Source: Branchiostoma floridae (Eukaryota > Chordata > Leptocardii > Amphioxiformes > Branchiostomatidae). Taken from it: DNA of 64,000 nucleotides. Positions 23,680 through 36,100 of this stretch are shown piece after piece; the stretch's first letter is position 1; every line of letters begins with the position of its first letter. The notes below the pieces were generated by a model. That model saw only the letters and a program-made list of their open reading frames with translations, had not been told where the DNA came from and ran no database searches. The DNA is taken from contig NC_049996.1 in the NCBI RefSeq assembly GCF_000003815.2, positions 4,351,482-4,415,481 on the forward strand, written 5' to 3'. A program made the position numbers and the translations under genes.

Positions 23680-23895
23680 TCGCCAACCGTTGTTCCTTCT
23701 ACGATCACGAACGAAAAGATCTCTTCGAAGAGGCCACTATATTCTACCCTAATTTCTCTGCGTATAAAGAAAAAAGAAAATGACTCTCCTCCCAACATCT
23801 CAGAATCTACACGTTAAAGAAATGGTGAGATTCTTTGTCTTCCGCTGTAAGGAAAAAGAAGTCGGACCCAGCTTCAGTATGTTGGAAATTAGAGT
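23680..23895 (+). pseudogene. LINE 3' coding remnant, same family as 27978-28415
   Basis: Words CTACGATCACGAACGAAAAG, CTCTTCGAAGAGGCCAC and GTGAGATTCTTTGTCTTCC align in order with 28155-28310, where the frame encodes FHDHERKDLFQEATKFHP. Stop codons and indels break this copy. Confidence 0.7.
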
Positions 23896-23953
23896 TAGCC
23901 TTTAGAGTGAAACAAATTATTGCTATATTCTTCAACATTACTGTATTAGTCGG

Positions 23954-24171
23954 TAACGGTACTTCACCTTTATCCGCGAGATAACCTATATGCGTTGTTT
24001 TTGAAAACGGTGTCTTCAGTTATATCAACTTGGCGAACGTAGTTGGTTTCATATTGCCATGCAGCAATGTGTATTTTCAAAACATTGTCGTCGACGTGAT
24101 ATCCCTAAATACCCTGTTTAAAAAAACACGGATATGGGTTACCCCGCGGATAAAGGTGAACTAGCGTTTTA
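23954..24171. repeat. MITE, family AACGCTTGTTCACCTTTATCC (copy 2)
   Basis: TTCACCTTTATCCGCGAGAT at the left and CGCGGATAAAGGTGAA at the right; inner CATATCCCTAAATACCC-like word shared with copies 1 and 3. Ends 92 bp upstream of lipocalin coding exon 1, so it may lie in its promoter or 5' UTR intron. Confidence 0.82.
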
Positions 24172-24262
24172 ACCTTGTGACAAATCGACAAACACACCAA
24201 CACCGATGTAAACATTACAAATTTCAGATACAGTCAAGTCCACATTTTCCCTGTTTTTCCAG

Positions 24263-27200
24263 ATGAACAGATACACGACGCTCATAACGGTGGTTGCATT
24301 AGCGGTGGTGGCGGCGCTAGTCCCCGTAACCAGTGCCGGCCAATGTGTGGACGCCAAACCTGGCGCTAACTTCACCAACGAGCGCTACTACGGGCTGTGG
24401 TACGAGATCGGCAAGGTATGAGGGCATCTTTCCCACCCAAGAAAAAGAAACGCTTGGACGTTTTGTGATATGGTTATTCTTTTTCAATAGATCGAACATT
24501 GGTATAGAAACTGCATTTGCCTAACACGAAACTTACTAATCTATTTCACTGAAAAGAATTTCTTTTATATGAAAAAAATATCATGACTAGAAAGGCCGAC
24601 ATTTGCTTGAGAGCAAATACAGCATATTTCAGCCATCTCCTTCCCCAAGCAACAATGGACTATTCCAAAATCACCCATGTGCAAAAATGGAACTCTTCTG
24701 CTTAAGATGACTAAGCATCCTAAGCTACTAATTACACGTATGAGCAAAAATGAATCGTAGAACCCCCTTCCCTGCAAGAATGGACTCAAGTGCACCCAAT
24801 GTAGAAGGGTAAGATAGACCAGTCCAAAAACACTTCCGCTAAGAAATGGAATTTTGAATCATCAGCCGTCCAAAACTGAATTTGAAAGAAATCCCCCCCC
24901 CCCTTTGCAAGAATGGACTCTACCTGTTATACCCCTGTGCAAAGTGGAGCGATCCAAAAATACATCCGCTAAAATAGGACTTTGACATAATCACCAAAGT
25001 CCAGAAATACATGGCCTTTTCTATAATAAGCAACCCAGTCCAAAACTGAATTTTTTTAATAGTCCCCTGTGCATGAATGGACTCATCCATATTACATCAG
25101 GCTTGCTGATTGGCTGCCGAATCCTCAGGTACAGTCTTCAGGTGGGGTCAAGTTCCATTCAACAAATGGAATTCGGAATCATCACCCATGTCCAAAAATG
25201 AATTTTTTAAAAATCCCCCCTATGTGCAAAAATGGACTGTCCCAGCAGTAGCCTTATGTCAAGTGGATCAGTGCAAAAACACTTCCGCTAAAAAAAGCAT
25301 TGGCATTATCACCAAAGTCTTAAAGTAAATTTTAAAAAACACCCCCCTTACCAACAATGGACTCTTCCAGCAAAATAACCTTGCTCATTGGCTAATAATT
25401 AATTAGATTTACCTTGTCCCCCCAACCACCTGGAGGAACATGGACTAGGTAGGTATGTAGATGATTGGATCTACCAGAAACACCTGTGGCTTCCAGAATG
25501 ACCTAGAGGTCGTTGACCTCGGCACTTCCACCTCACAAATCCAAAATTCTCCCACAAAAACCTCCATAATGAGCCATTTTGAAGTGATTTATACCAAATA
25601 TTATGCATGGATCCTTTGAATAAGTACCTAGGGCACCTCTGTGCTAAATTTCAGGTCATTTGGATGTAATACCATGGTACAGGGGGCCTAAATATAAAGT
25701 TGTGGTCCAAAAATTGCAATAAAACCTCAATAAAATCATTTTAGAAGCAGATATGAATAAAATGAAAAAAACACCTAAGGGTATTGGCCCACTCTACCCT
25801 TGTGCCAAATTTCAAGTCATTCGGTCCAGGAACGACGGAGTTGATTCGATTTGAAGATTTGACAGGAGAAAGAAAGAAAGAAAGAAGAAAGAAACATTAC
25901 GAATACAATATATTTCACCATACCTATGGTATGGCTGAAATATAATAAAGGTATGTATTGACAATGCCAACCACTGTGATACGATGCTAAATAGTCTCTT
26001 CTCTTTGCGTTTAGATGAGATCAGACTAGTTATCTCAATTAACAGACTGCAGTACATCCTGCTGAAGCTAGGTGGCACTGTGATATGGTGACCATTCATT
26101 TTCAAGTTCATTACTTCTTGTAGATTTAAGCCTAGAAAATCATCCAAGATGATCCTTTGTTGTTTGTTGCTGAAAAGAAATATGTTTCATATGGCTACTA
26201 TATAAAGTGCCACGAATGGAATCATTGTGAAAATCATACAAATGGTATTCTGTACCGAAAAGAAACACATGTATTATGAATGTCATGTCTGTTATTTTAG
26301 ATCCAAACGGCCGGAGGGGCGTTCTTTGAGAAGGACTGTGTCTGTACCAACATCGCCATCAAAGCTGACCCTAGCGGGAATGAGGGAGACGCTATAGTTA
26401 CTAACAGCTGTAGGAAGAACACTCCACAGGGAAAATACCTGAACGCTACAGGTAAAAAACACCTGAACATGCACACCTGTCTGGTCCACATGTATCACAT
26501 CTGTACATGTACAACTGTCTGTTCCATAGGTAGCACACCTGTACTGTACACCTGTCTGGTCCACAGGTAACACACCTGTACTGTACACCTGTCTGGTCCA
26601 CAGGTAACACACCTGTACTGTACACCTGTCTGGTCCACAGGTAACACACCTGTACTGTAGACCTGTCTGGTCCACAGGTAACACACCTGTACTGTACACC
26701 TGTCTGGTCCACAGGTAACACACCTGTACTGTACACCTGTCTGGTCCACAGGTAACACACCTGTACTGTAGACCTGTCTGGTCCACAGGTAACACACCTG
26801 TACTGTAGACCTGTCTGGTCCACAGGTAACACACCTGTACTGTAGACCTGTCTGGTCCACAGGTAACACACCTGTACTGTAGACCTGTCTGGTCCACAGG
26901 TAACACACCTGTACTGTAGACCTGTCTGGTCCACAGGTAACACACCTGTACTGTAGACCTGTCTGGTCCACAGGTAACACACCTGTACTGTAGACCTGTC
27001 TGGTCCACAGGTAACACACCTGTACTGTAGACCTGTCTGGTCCACAGGTAACACACCTGTACTGTAGACCTGTCTGGTCCACAGGTAACACACCTGTACT
27101 GTAGACCTGTCTGGTCCACATGTGACATACCTGAAATGCACACCTGTCTGGTCCACAGGTAACACACCTGTACTGTAGACCTGTCTGGTCCACAGGTACC

Positions 27201-28716
27201 ACACTTGTACTGTACACCTGTCTGGTCCACAGGTAACACCCCTGTACTTGTAAACCTGTTGTTGTATACCTGTGCAAGTTCAGGTCAAAAGATTTTTAAA
27301 AAATCATGCTGCAGTACCGCGGGTGGCTTCAAGTTGACCTTCGTCTTCCCAACATCGATCCATATACCAAATATTATTACAAACCAGAGGGGTTCATACG
27401 TTATGCTGACCACAATATATGGAATCACAGATACACACACACACATCAAAAACATTGTCTCAATTTTCGATGGATGTAAGAAGACTTCCCATTCCTGTTC
27501 CCACCCAGCCAAACTGATCCAGGAGACAGTACCAGGGATATGGCAGGAAAGCTTCTTCCCCTTTGCTCCCACGGTAAGTACTTATCCATGCCAAAATCCC
27601 TGTAATTGTAAGTGTACATAGATGAGCAGGCATCTAAAAATACCCACTATCATTTACCTGTGCCCTGATCATATTCACAATTCAACTATCAATTTTCATT
27701 AATCTTGATATGACTAATGTTTGACATGATTGTTACATTCTGGACCAATGTTTGAACTGTCATTTCCAACACAAAAATTGGACTCACCCAAAATTTTCAA
27801 CTGTCCAACTTGTCTTTGTCAAGGAATGAGCAATCCACTGCCTCAACAGACAGGGGACGCCATAGGCTTTCTGTAACTTATGACCCACTGCTCACCAACC
27901 GAGTCACCTGTTGTATCTGCATTATACATGACATCACAAAAAAGGCAGAATGCTAATTCCTTGACAAAGACTGGGAGTTGGACAAACATTTTAGAAATTT
28001 GGATATGTCTGGTTATAGTGTTGGAAAATCCAGTTCAAAGTTGATAGAGAATGGCTTCTATCAAAACAAGTCTGATGTACTTTCATGTTTGCATGATCAA
28101 TGCACGTCAAACGTGGTGGAAGACGAAACACATTTTATGTCAAACTGCTCTTTCCACGATCACGAAAGAAAAGACCTGTTTCAAGAGGCCACCAAATTCC
28201 ACCCAAAACTTCCTCACATTCACCGACAAAAAGAAAACAATTCTCCTTCTAACATCACAAAACCCACACATGATAGAAAAGGTGGGATCTTTCATCTTCC
28301 ACTGTCTTCGAAAAAGGCATGGAACCCAATAACCCAGGATCTAGAGTTAGCTTTTACTAGCTTTAGACTAGACACTTGTGATATTGTTTTTACACTGTTT
28401 GAATCTCTTATGTGACCTGCAATTAGCCTACGGGCAACAATTTGCAATAAACTTTATTACATAAACTTTATTACATTCTTCTATGCCTGTCTCCCTTCAG
28501 CAAACCTACACCATCATCTACATTGGAGATGACTATGCTGTAGAGTATGACTGCGAGTCAGTGTTCGGCCTACTGAACTACTGTATCCACATCCTGTCTC
28601 GCAAACCCACTCAGGACCCAGGCCTTACCATGAAGCTCCTCCAGGGTTCCTTAGACATGGGGCTCAACTCGGAGAAACTGGACTACGTACAGACTCTGCA
28701 AGAGGGGTGCTGGTAG
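24263..28716 (+). CDS. Secreted lipocalin, apolipoprotein D type
   Basis: Small extracellular carrier of hydrophobic ligands (family knowledge). Coding exons 24263-24415, 26301-26451, 27509-27573 and 28501-28716 have consensus splice sites and closing phases, giving 194 residues. Residues 1-25 are a hydrophobic signal peptide (VVALAVVAALVPVTSA). The lipocalin GxW signature is YYGLWYEIGK (residues 42-51). Exon 2 carries CVC and NSC cysteines, exon 3 AKLIQETVPGIW and FFPFAPT, which match the AKL...F...P segment of apolipoprotein D, and exon 4 YTIIYIGDDYAVEYDC and HILSRKP, the conserved strand and R of the lipocalin core, ending EGCW. Exon 3 is only 65 bp; its start was chosen for the pyrimidine tract before CCCAG and the phase. 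Intron 2 is filled by a 37-bp minisatellite that begins at the exon 2 donor. Exact ortholog uncertain. Confidence 0.88.
24600..25390. repeat. Degenerate tandem repeat, unit about 130-165 bp
   Basis: Recurring words GCAAAAATGGACTCT, CCAAAAACACTTCCGCTAA and ATCACCAAAGTCC appear in the same order several times in lipocalin intron 1, with C-rich stretches between. No coding potential. Confidence 0.65.
25480..25955 (+). mobile_element. LINE/SINE-type 3' end with terminal hairpin
   Basis: Words such as AATTTCAGGTCATTTGG and AAATTTCAAGTCATTCGG lead to an AGAAAG microsatellite, ACATTACGAATACAATAT, then an inverted pair TATTTCACCATACC/GGTATGGCTGAAATATA. This AGAA-ACGAATACAAT-hairpin layout recurs at 3' ends of repeats in several invertebrates (from memory). 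No ORF remains. Confidence 0.55.
26452..27260. repeat. 37-bp minisatellite, about 21 units, each with a splice-donor consensus
   Basis: Unit CACAGGTAACACACCTGTAC plus 17 bp ending TCTGGTC. The first unit contains the true exon 2 donor (CTACAG|GTAAAA), so the array grew from the exon/intron border. Later units are nearly identical, with a TAGACC/TACACC variant. The period is not a multiple of three and the reverse strand lacks stops in all frames, giving three overlapping spurious minus-strand ORFs of 252-315 codons. Confidence 0.95.
27745..27990. repeat. Inverted-repeat remnant related to the 6338-6582 family
   Basis: TTCCAACACAAAAATTGGAC, then CTCACCCAAAATTTTC, match the arm tail at 6356-6400 (TTCCAACACAAAATGAAACT, CTCACCATAAATTTTC). 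GTCTTTGTCAAGGAAT (about 27812) is complemented by ATTCCTTGACAAAGAC (about 27956). Probably a decayed Penelope-like terminal unit. Confidence 0.55.
27978..28470 (+). pseudogene. LINE 3' coding remnant in lipocalin intron 3
   Basis: An open stretch encodes CTSNVVEDETHFMSNC and FHDHERKDLFQEATKFHP, the C-terminal zinc-ribbon-like end (C...EDETHF..C) common after LINE reverse transcriptases. The 3' end is GCAATAAACTTTATTACATA. No reverse transcriptase core remains. A second copy lies at 23680-23895. Confidence 0.7.
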
Positions 28717-29158
28717 ATATAGGAACTAGAAACCCAACATTTGGAAGCAAAAGAGGATATTTGGCAACTCCCCCAGTTTATTCTTGTTTCCCTGACTTAA
28801 AAATTTCAGCGACAAGATTGAAAATAAGGCCTCACAACAACTTGAATCTGTCTCTATTCGCTCCCAGTTACTGTGTGTACCAAGGTTAAGACTTTTCCAT
28901 GAATTATCTTTTCATACTGATATCATCATATATTTCAGGCTTGTAAATCAAATTGACTTATACATAGCTTAAAGGTATGTCAGATTACAGTATCCTAGTG
29001 AAAATGACAAGTTCATTTGCCTTCACATGTAGCTGTGACTTTTTCAAAAATAGTCTTACTTTATTGATTCTCAACATGAGGGGATATCATCAACAAACTC
29101 AAATGCAACGGGAGGTACTGACTTTAAATTATCTTTTATTTGCCATCTTTAAATAAAG
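28717..29158 (+). other. Lipocalin 3' flank / candidate 3' UTR
   Basis: AATAAA at 29152-29157, immediately before the gap, is a possible poly(A) signal about 435 bp after the stop. Nothing else recognised. Confidence 0.4.
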
Positions 29159-29998
29159 NNNNNNNNNNNNNNNNNNNNNNNNNNNNNNNNNNNNNNNNNN
29201 NNNNNNNNNNNNNNNNNNNNNNNNNNNNNNNNNNNNNNNNNNNNNNNNNNNNNNNNNNNNNNNNNNNNNNNNNNNNNNNNNNNNNNNNNNNNNNNNNNNN
29301 NNNNNNNNNNNNNNNNNNNNNNNNNNNNNNNNNNNNNNNNNNNNNNNNNNNNNNNNNNNNNNNNNNNNNNNNNNNNNNNNNNNNNNNNNNNNNNNNNNNN
29401 NNNNNNNNNNNNNNNNNNNNNNNNNNNNNNNNNNNNNNNNNNNNNNNNNNNNNNNNNNNNNNNNNNNNNNNNNNNNNNNNNNNNNNNNNNNNNNNNNNNN
29501 NNNNNNNNNNNNNNNNNNNNNNNNNNNNNNNNNNNNNNNNNNNNNNNNNNNNNNNNNNNNNNNNNNNNNNNNNNNNNNNNNNNNNNNNNNNNNNNNNNNN
29601 NNNNNNNNNNNNNNNNNNNNNNNNNNNNNNNNNNNNNNNNNNNNNNNNNNNNNNNNNNNNNNNNNNNNNNNNNNNNNNNNNNNNNNNNNNNNNNNNNNNN
29701 NNNNNNNNNNNNNNNNNNNNNNNNNNNNNNNNNNNNNNNNNNNNNNNNNNNNNNNNNNNNNNNNNNNNNNNNNNNNNNNNNNNNNNNNNNNNNNNNNNNN
29801 NNNNNNNNNNNNNNNNNNNNNNNNNNNNNNNNNNNNNNNNNNNNNNNNNNNNNNNNNNNNNNNNNNNNNNNNNNNNNNNNNNNNNNNNNNNNNNNNNNNN
29901 NNNNNNNNNNNNNNNNNNNNNNNNNNNNNNNNNNNNNNNNNNNNNNNNNNNNNNNNNNNNNNNNNNNNNNNNNNNNNNNNNNNNNNNNNNNNNNNNNN
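29159..29998. other. Assembly gap (840 N)
   Basis: Unbroken run of N; open frames across it are artefacts. Confidence 0.99.
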
Positions 29999-30073
29999 TG
30001 CCTCAGGTAACTCCTTCAGGTGTTGCCACTGGAGTACTTTGTTATTGCAGTTCATCTTGCAATCAGTGCACGA

Positions 30074-30507
30074 TAGGGCTGGGTACCGGTACTGTGTACC
30101 GTTACAAAACCGGTTTTTCTTATTGGACCAGTCCAGAAAAAAACGGACCTGAAAAAATTTGGTGGACCGGATGTTGGACCAATTGGAAAATGAACTGATT
30201 ATGTGATCAGACATTCACACGTTTTGGGGGTTATCGGTCAAGGTAAATAAAAAGAGCGAAGCAGAGTAGACTCTATAGTAATTCTTACCAACTTTTACAG
30301 TCAATTGTACAGAGGTAGCTAGTCTTGTAGGATTTTTAATACACCAGTGGGAGGCGACTACTACACAATACAGATTTCTTTGTAGCAAAATGGACCATTG
30401 TTTTGAGTATCGTCCATTCACAAGTTTTCACATACTGAATCAGGTCCAGGTTCAGGTCCGGACCTGATCCTCTGTAACTGAATTTTCTGTACCGGTACCC
30501 ACCCCTA
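30074..30507. mobile_element. hAT-type non-autonomous element (copy 2)
   Basis: Ends TAGGGCTGGGTACCGGTAC and GTACCGGTACCCACCCCTA; perfect 8-bp target duplication GTGCACGA (30066-30073, 30508-30515). Subterminal reiterated words: GGACC/CCGG at the left, CAGGTCCAGG/GGTCCGGACCTG at the right. Confidence 0.92.
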
Positions 30508-31100
30508 GTGCACGATGATGTGTACATAACAGTCACTGTTTATCGACACACTGTAGATGGTTCTCTGGCTTGTGTCTACTGTACTCAGCCCTTACTCAAA
30601 AACAATTAACATGTTACAAGTACGTTTAACTGTTGCTTGGGAACTTTTCAGTTATTGCTATGACAATGACCACAGCCGTTCTTGTAGTCCAGGTGTTCAG
30701 CTGATTCAGGTGTTGGCAATTATAGCTGTAAAAATTCAACAGGTGTTGGCAAACAGGTGATAGCAGAGCATGTGCTACACCTGAAGCTTGCCAGCTACAG
30801 TAGGTGCCAGGTGGCACTGAGACAGCTGTTACTTTTTTTTCTGCTCCATCTATGGCAACTGAAAATGATGCTTGTGAAAATGCAACTGATGAACAGAGTA
30901 TTTAATATAAACACAAAGTCCTGTGGCATCCATTCTGGTCTGTGCTGTTAGTACTTTTTGTAACCAGTCAAGATAATCTCTGAGAATTCATTCATTTACA
31001 ACAAATTTTCACTAACAAACCAAGACTACGTTTGTAATCTATGAAGGTGGCAAAACTCAGCAGTCCATGATGCTGAAAAACTCAGTACGCCGATGTTGTG
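30508..31100. other. Intergenic stretch with CAGGTGTTG words
   Basis: CAGGTGTT(G/C) recurs at about 30691, 30709 and 30741 and also at 30017 across the hAT insertion, suggesting a decayed minisatellite. No gene seen. Confidence 0.4.
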
Positions 31101-31106
31101 ACTCAG

Positions 31107-31112
31107 TTTATT
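31107..31112 (-). terminator. Candidate poly(A) signal of ZC3H15
   Basis: TTTATT on the plus strand (AATAAA on the minus strand), 110 bp after the stop codon. Confidence 0.55.
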
Positions 31113-31221
31113 TTGCGTCAATCAGTAATAAAGTAAAATTCAGTTCATCCGTATTCACAGCCTCTCTGAAATCTTGTTAAGAGTCCTTCCCTGTATTTTT
31201 CTACCTACATGCACTCCATGT

Positions 31222-33147
31222 TTAATCATCTATGTCTAAGGTGTCTAATTCTTCCTCGATTTCTAGAAGGTCGTCATCTTCGGCGTCAAAAAGGTTTTCG
31301 TCTATTGGCACGTCGTCGTTTGTCGGTTCTTCTACGGGACCATTGGACGGACCGTTGGTGACAGGGTTTTCAGTATCGGGAACGATCGCCGCAGCCTGGT
31401 CTAGTTTAGTGGATTCATCTGAAAGTAGAAAATTAATTTGCACAAGTCAGTATTCAGCAATCATGATTATACTGCTGCTGGGGTCCCTAATACATTGTAC
31501 AGGGGTAGGAAGCAGTCGGGTAGTCATCACAAAATCGTTGAAATCAAATAAAATCACTTAAACTGTTTTTTGGGGGTAAAAAAGACATTTAAAACTAAAA
31601 ATGAGGAAAAGTTGGAATGAGTAATTTAGTCCTTTAATAGGACTAGGCAATAATTCCTCAATTTCTGGAGAGGATTATGCATAAAGTTTGCCAAGCATCC
31701 AAAATCCTCAATGTCAACTCAAAAGTACATTAAGTCTGTTTTTTTTTACTACAGTACTAAAAACTAAAAGAAAAAAAAAAACAATACTCAATTTCAGCCT
31801 TAAACTTCCAGGAGAGCACATGTTGCCATGATGTTGGGTTTGGTTTTTCTTACAACACTACCAAAAACAGTGACTAGAATCTTCAATATTTGCTCCAAAG
31901 CTCAAGAATTCTGAAAGAGCCCACCTTGGGTTTGGAGGGGGTTGGGGTTTTGGTCCCCTCCCCCGGGTATCCTGTCCTTCCCAGCGACCGTCCCCGTCCC
32001 GTCGACTTCCCTCGCGGCCATCGCAAATGCCTCCAGGCTCACCTCCATGGCCTCAGTTTCATCCTAGAGGGGTAAAACATGACCTTTAACCTTTGCCAAA
32101 GACAGTAGCAACAGTCAATTTGTGCTCATTTTCCTTCATTACTACAAACAAGTACACACACAAATGTCTGACGGAATCTATCATAAAGATGACAATTTAG
32201 CATTATAAAAAAAAACTAAAAAAATACTCTCCAACCTTGGCAATAGTCCAGGTTAGGTAAGTGAGTCATTACTATATGCAGGTTCAGGTTTGAAAGCCAC
32301 ATATTATCAGTAGCCATGGGAAAAAAATCATCTTATTTTGATATCAAATCCTTTAGTGGTGCACCAACATACTAAAAGGATGAGGCTAGGAATTCAATGA
32401 CAATAGCCCTATTGTCCACAGAAAAGATACCCAGGCTACATGTACAAGTGTAAGTTAGGCCTAGGAAACTGAAATGCATGAGGACACTAACATATGTGAC
32501 TCCACAGCCAATCCAGAAAAAAGGTGAGGCTAAGCAGTTTTTTTCCAAGGGTAGGTCGAGAAACAGGAAACAACATTTTTTCCTAGGCCTTACCAATCTG
32601 CACACTGTACATGAGATGCCTCTGGGTACACAGCCCTATTGTTAACCACTATTGTTTCTGTACTGACAAACATACCTGCTCCTCCTCCTGTCTCTGGTGC
32701 ACATAGGTGGTCTCACCTCCCTCATCATCATCACCCTCCTCCACTAGCTCAGGTCTGAACTCAAACACTTCACGTCCTGACACCTGTCAATCAAACATCA
32801 ACATCATCATCATCATCATCACCCTCCTCCACTAGCTCAGGTCTGAACTCAAACACCTCACGTCCTGACACCTGTCAATCAAACATCAACATCATCATCA
32901 TCATCATCACCCTCCTCCACTAGCTCAGGTCTGAACTCAAACACCTCACGTCCTGACACCTGTCAATCAAACATCAACATCATCATCATCATCATCACCC
33001 TCCTCCACTAGCTCAGGTCTGAACTCAAACACCTCACGTCCTGACACCTGTCAATCAAACATCAACATCATCATCATCATCCTCCTCCACAAGCTCAGGT
33101 CTGAACTCAAACACTTCACGTCCTGACACCTGTCAATCAAACATCAA

Positions 33148-33185
<38 letters not shown>

Positions 33186-36100
33186 CCCTCCTCCACAAGC
33201 TTAGGTCTGAACTCAAACACCTCACGTCCTGACACCTGTCAATCAAACATCAACAGTCAGTACTTGGCTATGTGTTTTTGTGTCAATCATTGTATTGATG
33301 TCAACTTTGTCAGAATCCCAGATGTACAGACAGAAAATATTTGAGACATTTCATTTCACTGGCGTCATGCGTTTTCTGTGTGTTATACTCTTACCATGAG
33401 GGTCTTGCCAGATTTGAAGTCTGCCTTCTTCTTGGCCTTGTTGTCTTCCAGTTTTTTCTTCTTCTCCTGGATTTTCCTCTTCTTCCATGCAATGAAGGTC
33501 TCCAGAGTTACCCTGGTGGTGTCTGGACCTAAGGCAGCTCTCTATAGTATAGGCAGAGGGAATGTAGAATCAATACACAGAGAAACTGTGGAGCCATTCT
33601 AACATACGGTAGAATTCTAAGTATTAAAAGTCAAGTAGCAGGGCTCGAAATTCATTTTTGGGATTAGGTGCACTGGTGCACCCAGCTTAAAAAATTGGGA
33701 GCACCAAAAGTTTTTTGGGTGCACCACTTAAATTTAGTAATAACCTAACAATAAAACTTCTATCAAACTCTTAAACAAGTTTCATAACAGACATTTTTAT
33801 TATCTTTCTAACACTTGGATGTCAAGAATATGATGTATACTAGTATACTTTGATACCTTTACATACATAAACATAAGAAAATATTTGGGTGCACCCACAC
33901 AAAATAATTGGGTGCACAGCTTCAATTTTGGGTGCACCTGGGTGCACATACACCCAGTATTTCCAGCCCTGAGTAGTAACAGTCAGTCACTCACATATGC
34001 ATGTACATGCTCATCTTAAATATTTCATCTATCTAGTCTGAGTATCTAACCATTGGGGCACCATAGAAAATTTCACAGCCAGTTTTCTCCAACCCTCTTG
34101 GTTGTTTGGTTCTTCCTTGGTTCTTTTTCTCAGTGCTTCATTTAAAGCCATACTGTACTCCAGAGGAAAGGGTTCCAGTTCTGCTAGTAATATTTTTCTG
34201 AATCCCAAAATGTAAATGTATCGACCACTTGACATTGAACCTGGACAAGGGAGCAGTTGCATTATAAAGCATCAACCCCTTCAAATACTGTAAATGCAGA
34301 AATGTTCGCGGTGGATTAATGTTTGCGGTTTTCCCGGTGACCACTTCACCGCGAACTTTAAACCACCGCGAACATTTTTCTATCATGGTATTAGACTGCA
34401 GTCTATGGTGTTACCGCGAACTTAAAACCACCGCGAAAAGTCCTTTCCCCCGCTACCGCGAAATTAAATCCCAGCGAACTTAAATGCATTTACAGTACCC
34501 TCCAACCTACCCTGACAGTGACATGTGGTCGTACCTCTTCTTTTACTTTATCTTTAGAATGCAAGTTATCTATAAGTTATAACTAATCTGTGTGCAAATT
34601 TGGCACCTTGCACAAGTTACATAAAAAAAACAAGTTGATGTGGGTTTGATAGCCAGGTGAACTGCCATTATTTACTAAAAATGATGACAACCTACCTCTC
34701 TCTCAATGAGTTCTTCCAGTGAGATCTCGTCCTTCTTTTCCAGCTTGTTTTCCTTCTTCTTCAGCACAAATCCAGGCGGGAGGGCGTGTCTGTAGATACA
34801 GGACTCTCCGTTGGGACAGCTCCAGAACCAGCCATACTTCTCCTGCTCTATAGCTTCCAGGAAGTACTTACATACCTACAGGGGAACATGTACAATACAC
34901 ATTGCCACACTTCTCTTGTTCTATAGAACCTGACCACTCCTCCTGCTCTATAGCTTCCAGGAAGTACTTACATACCTACAGGGGAACATGTACAATACAC
35001 ATTGCCACACTTCTCTTGTTCTATAGAACCTGACACACTTCTCCTGCTCTATAGCTTCCAGGAAGTACTTACATACCTGCAGGGGAACATACAGAAAATA
35101 CATTTCTACAATATACTTCCCTTAATCTTTATAAACTGCCACACTTCTGTTATTTTATAGAACCTGCCTCATTGCCTCTACAAAACCTGTTACCAGAGTT
35201 GTAGCCAGCCTGAAATCCTTTTCCATCCCCTTGATTTTTGAAACCTGTTGGGCGTCCAAGGTGCAATGCTCCTAGGGGTGTCCAGGAGCGTGCTCACCTG
35301 GAAAATTTTGAAATCTAGACCCTCTGAAATGCTGTTTCCTTCATTTTGAGGTGTAGATTTTGCTGGTAGATGAAGCTGTTCAACAGCATCTGTTTTGTTA
35401 AAAATTACACAAGGGAGATATTATATCTTTACATACAGAATTTTGTCCATCACAGAGGACGGGATGAGCAAAATGTTTTTCTGTCCCCCGCTGCAAAATT
35501 CCGTCAAAGGATGGGTGCTGGCTAGAACCCTTCTTGTCACACTTAGAACTCTTGTTCTAAAGAACCTGTCACACTTCTTTTGTTCTATAGAACCTATCAT
35601 ATTTCTCTTGTTGGTCTACACTATATAGAATCTGTCACACACTTCTCTTCATCTGTAGAATGCTCCTCTTGTTCTACAGAACCTGTCACTTTCTATTGTG
35701 CAATAAAACAAGTCACTTTTCTATTGTGCAATAAAATGTGTGACTCTTCTACTGTGAAATAGGACTTGCCACGTTTTTTCTTGTTCCATGTATGTTTAGG
35801 AACTCCATCCACACTGTTGTACTTACAATCTTGGTTTCGTTGCCCTTCTTCTTGTCAGCTTCCCCATGTTTCTGGTTCACCACCTCCTGCAGTTTGGCCT
35901 CATCCCAGTTCTCCATAGTGTCTGAGGAAATAACCAGATAATTACACAGATACTCAAGGATACTACACATTTTAACTTGATATTGGATGTGCAGTAAACA
36001 TTTATCTGCATGGAATTGGTAATTTTTCACACAATTTGACATACATGGGTTAATACAAAACTCATACAAATAATGGCATCAGCAATCTCCTGACATGCCC

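Noticed and set aside
26292-27277. Three overlapping minus-strand ORFs of 252-315 codons
   Set aside because: They are the 37-bp minisatellite read in three stop-free frames; they overlap the lipocalin exon 2 region on the opposite strand and have no start context or homology.
29129-30214. Long open frames on both strands
   Set aside because: They are almost entirely the 840-base N run.
31232-31561. Plus-strand Ser-rich ORF
   Set aside because: It is the antisense of the acidic last exon of ZC3H15.
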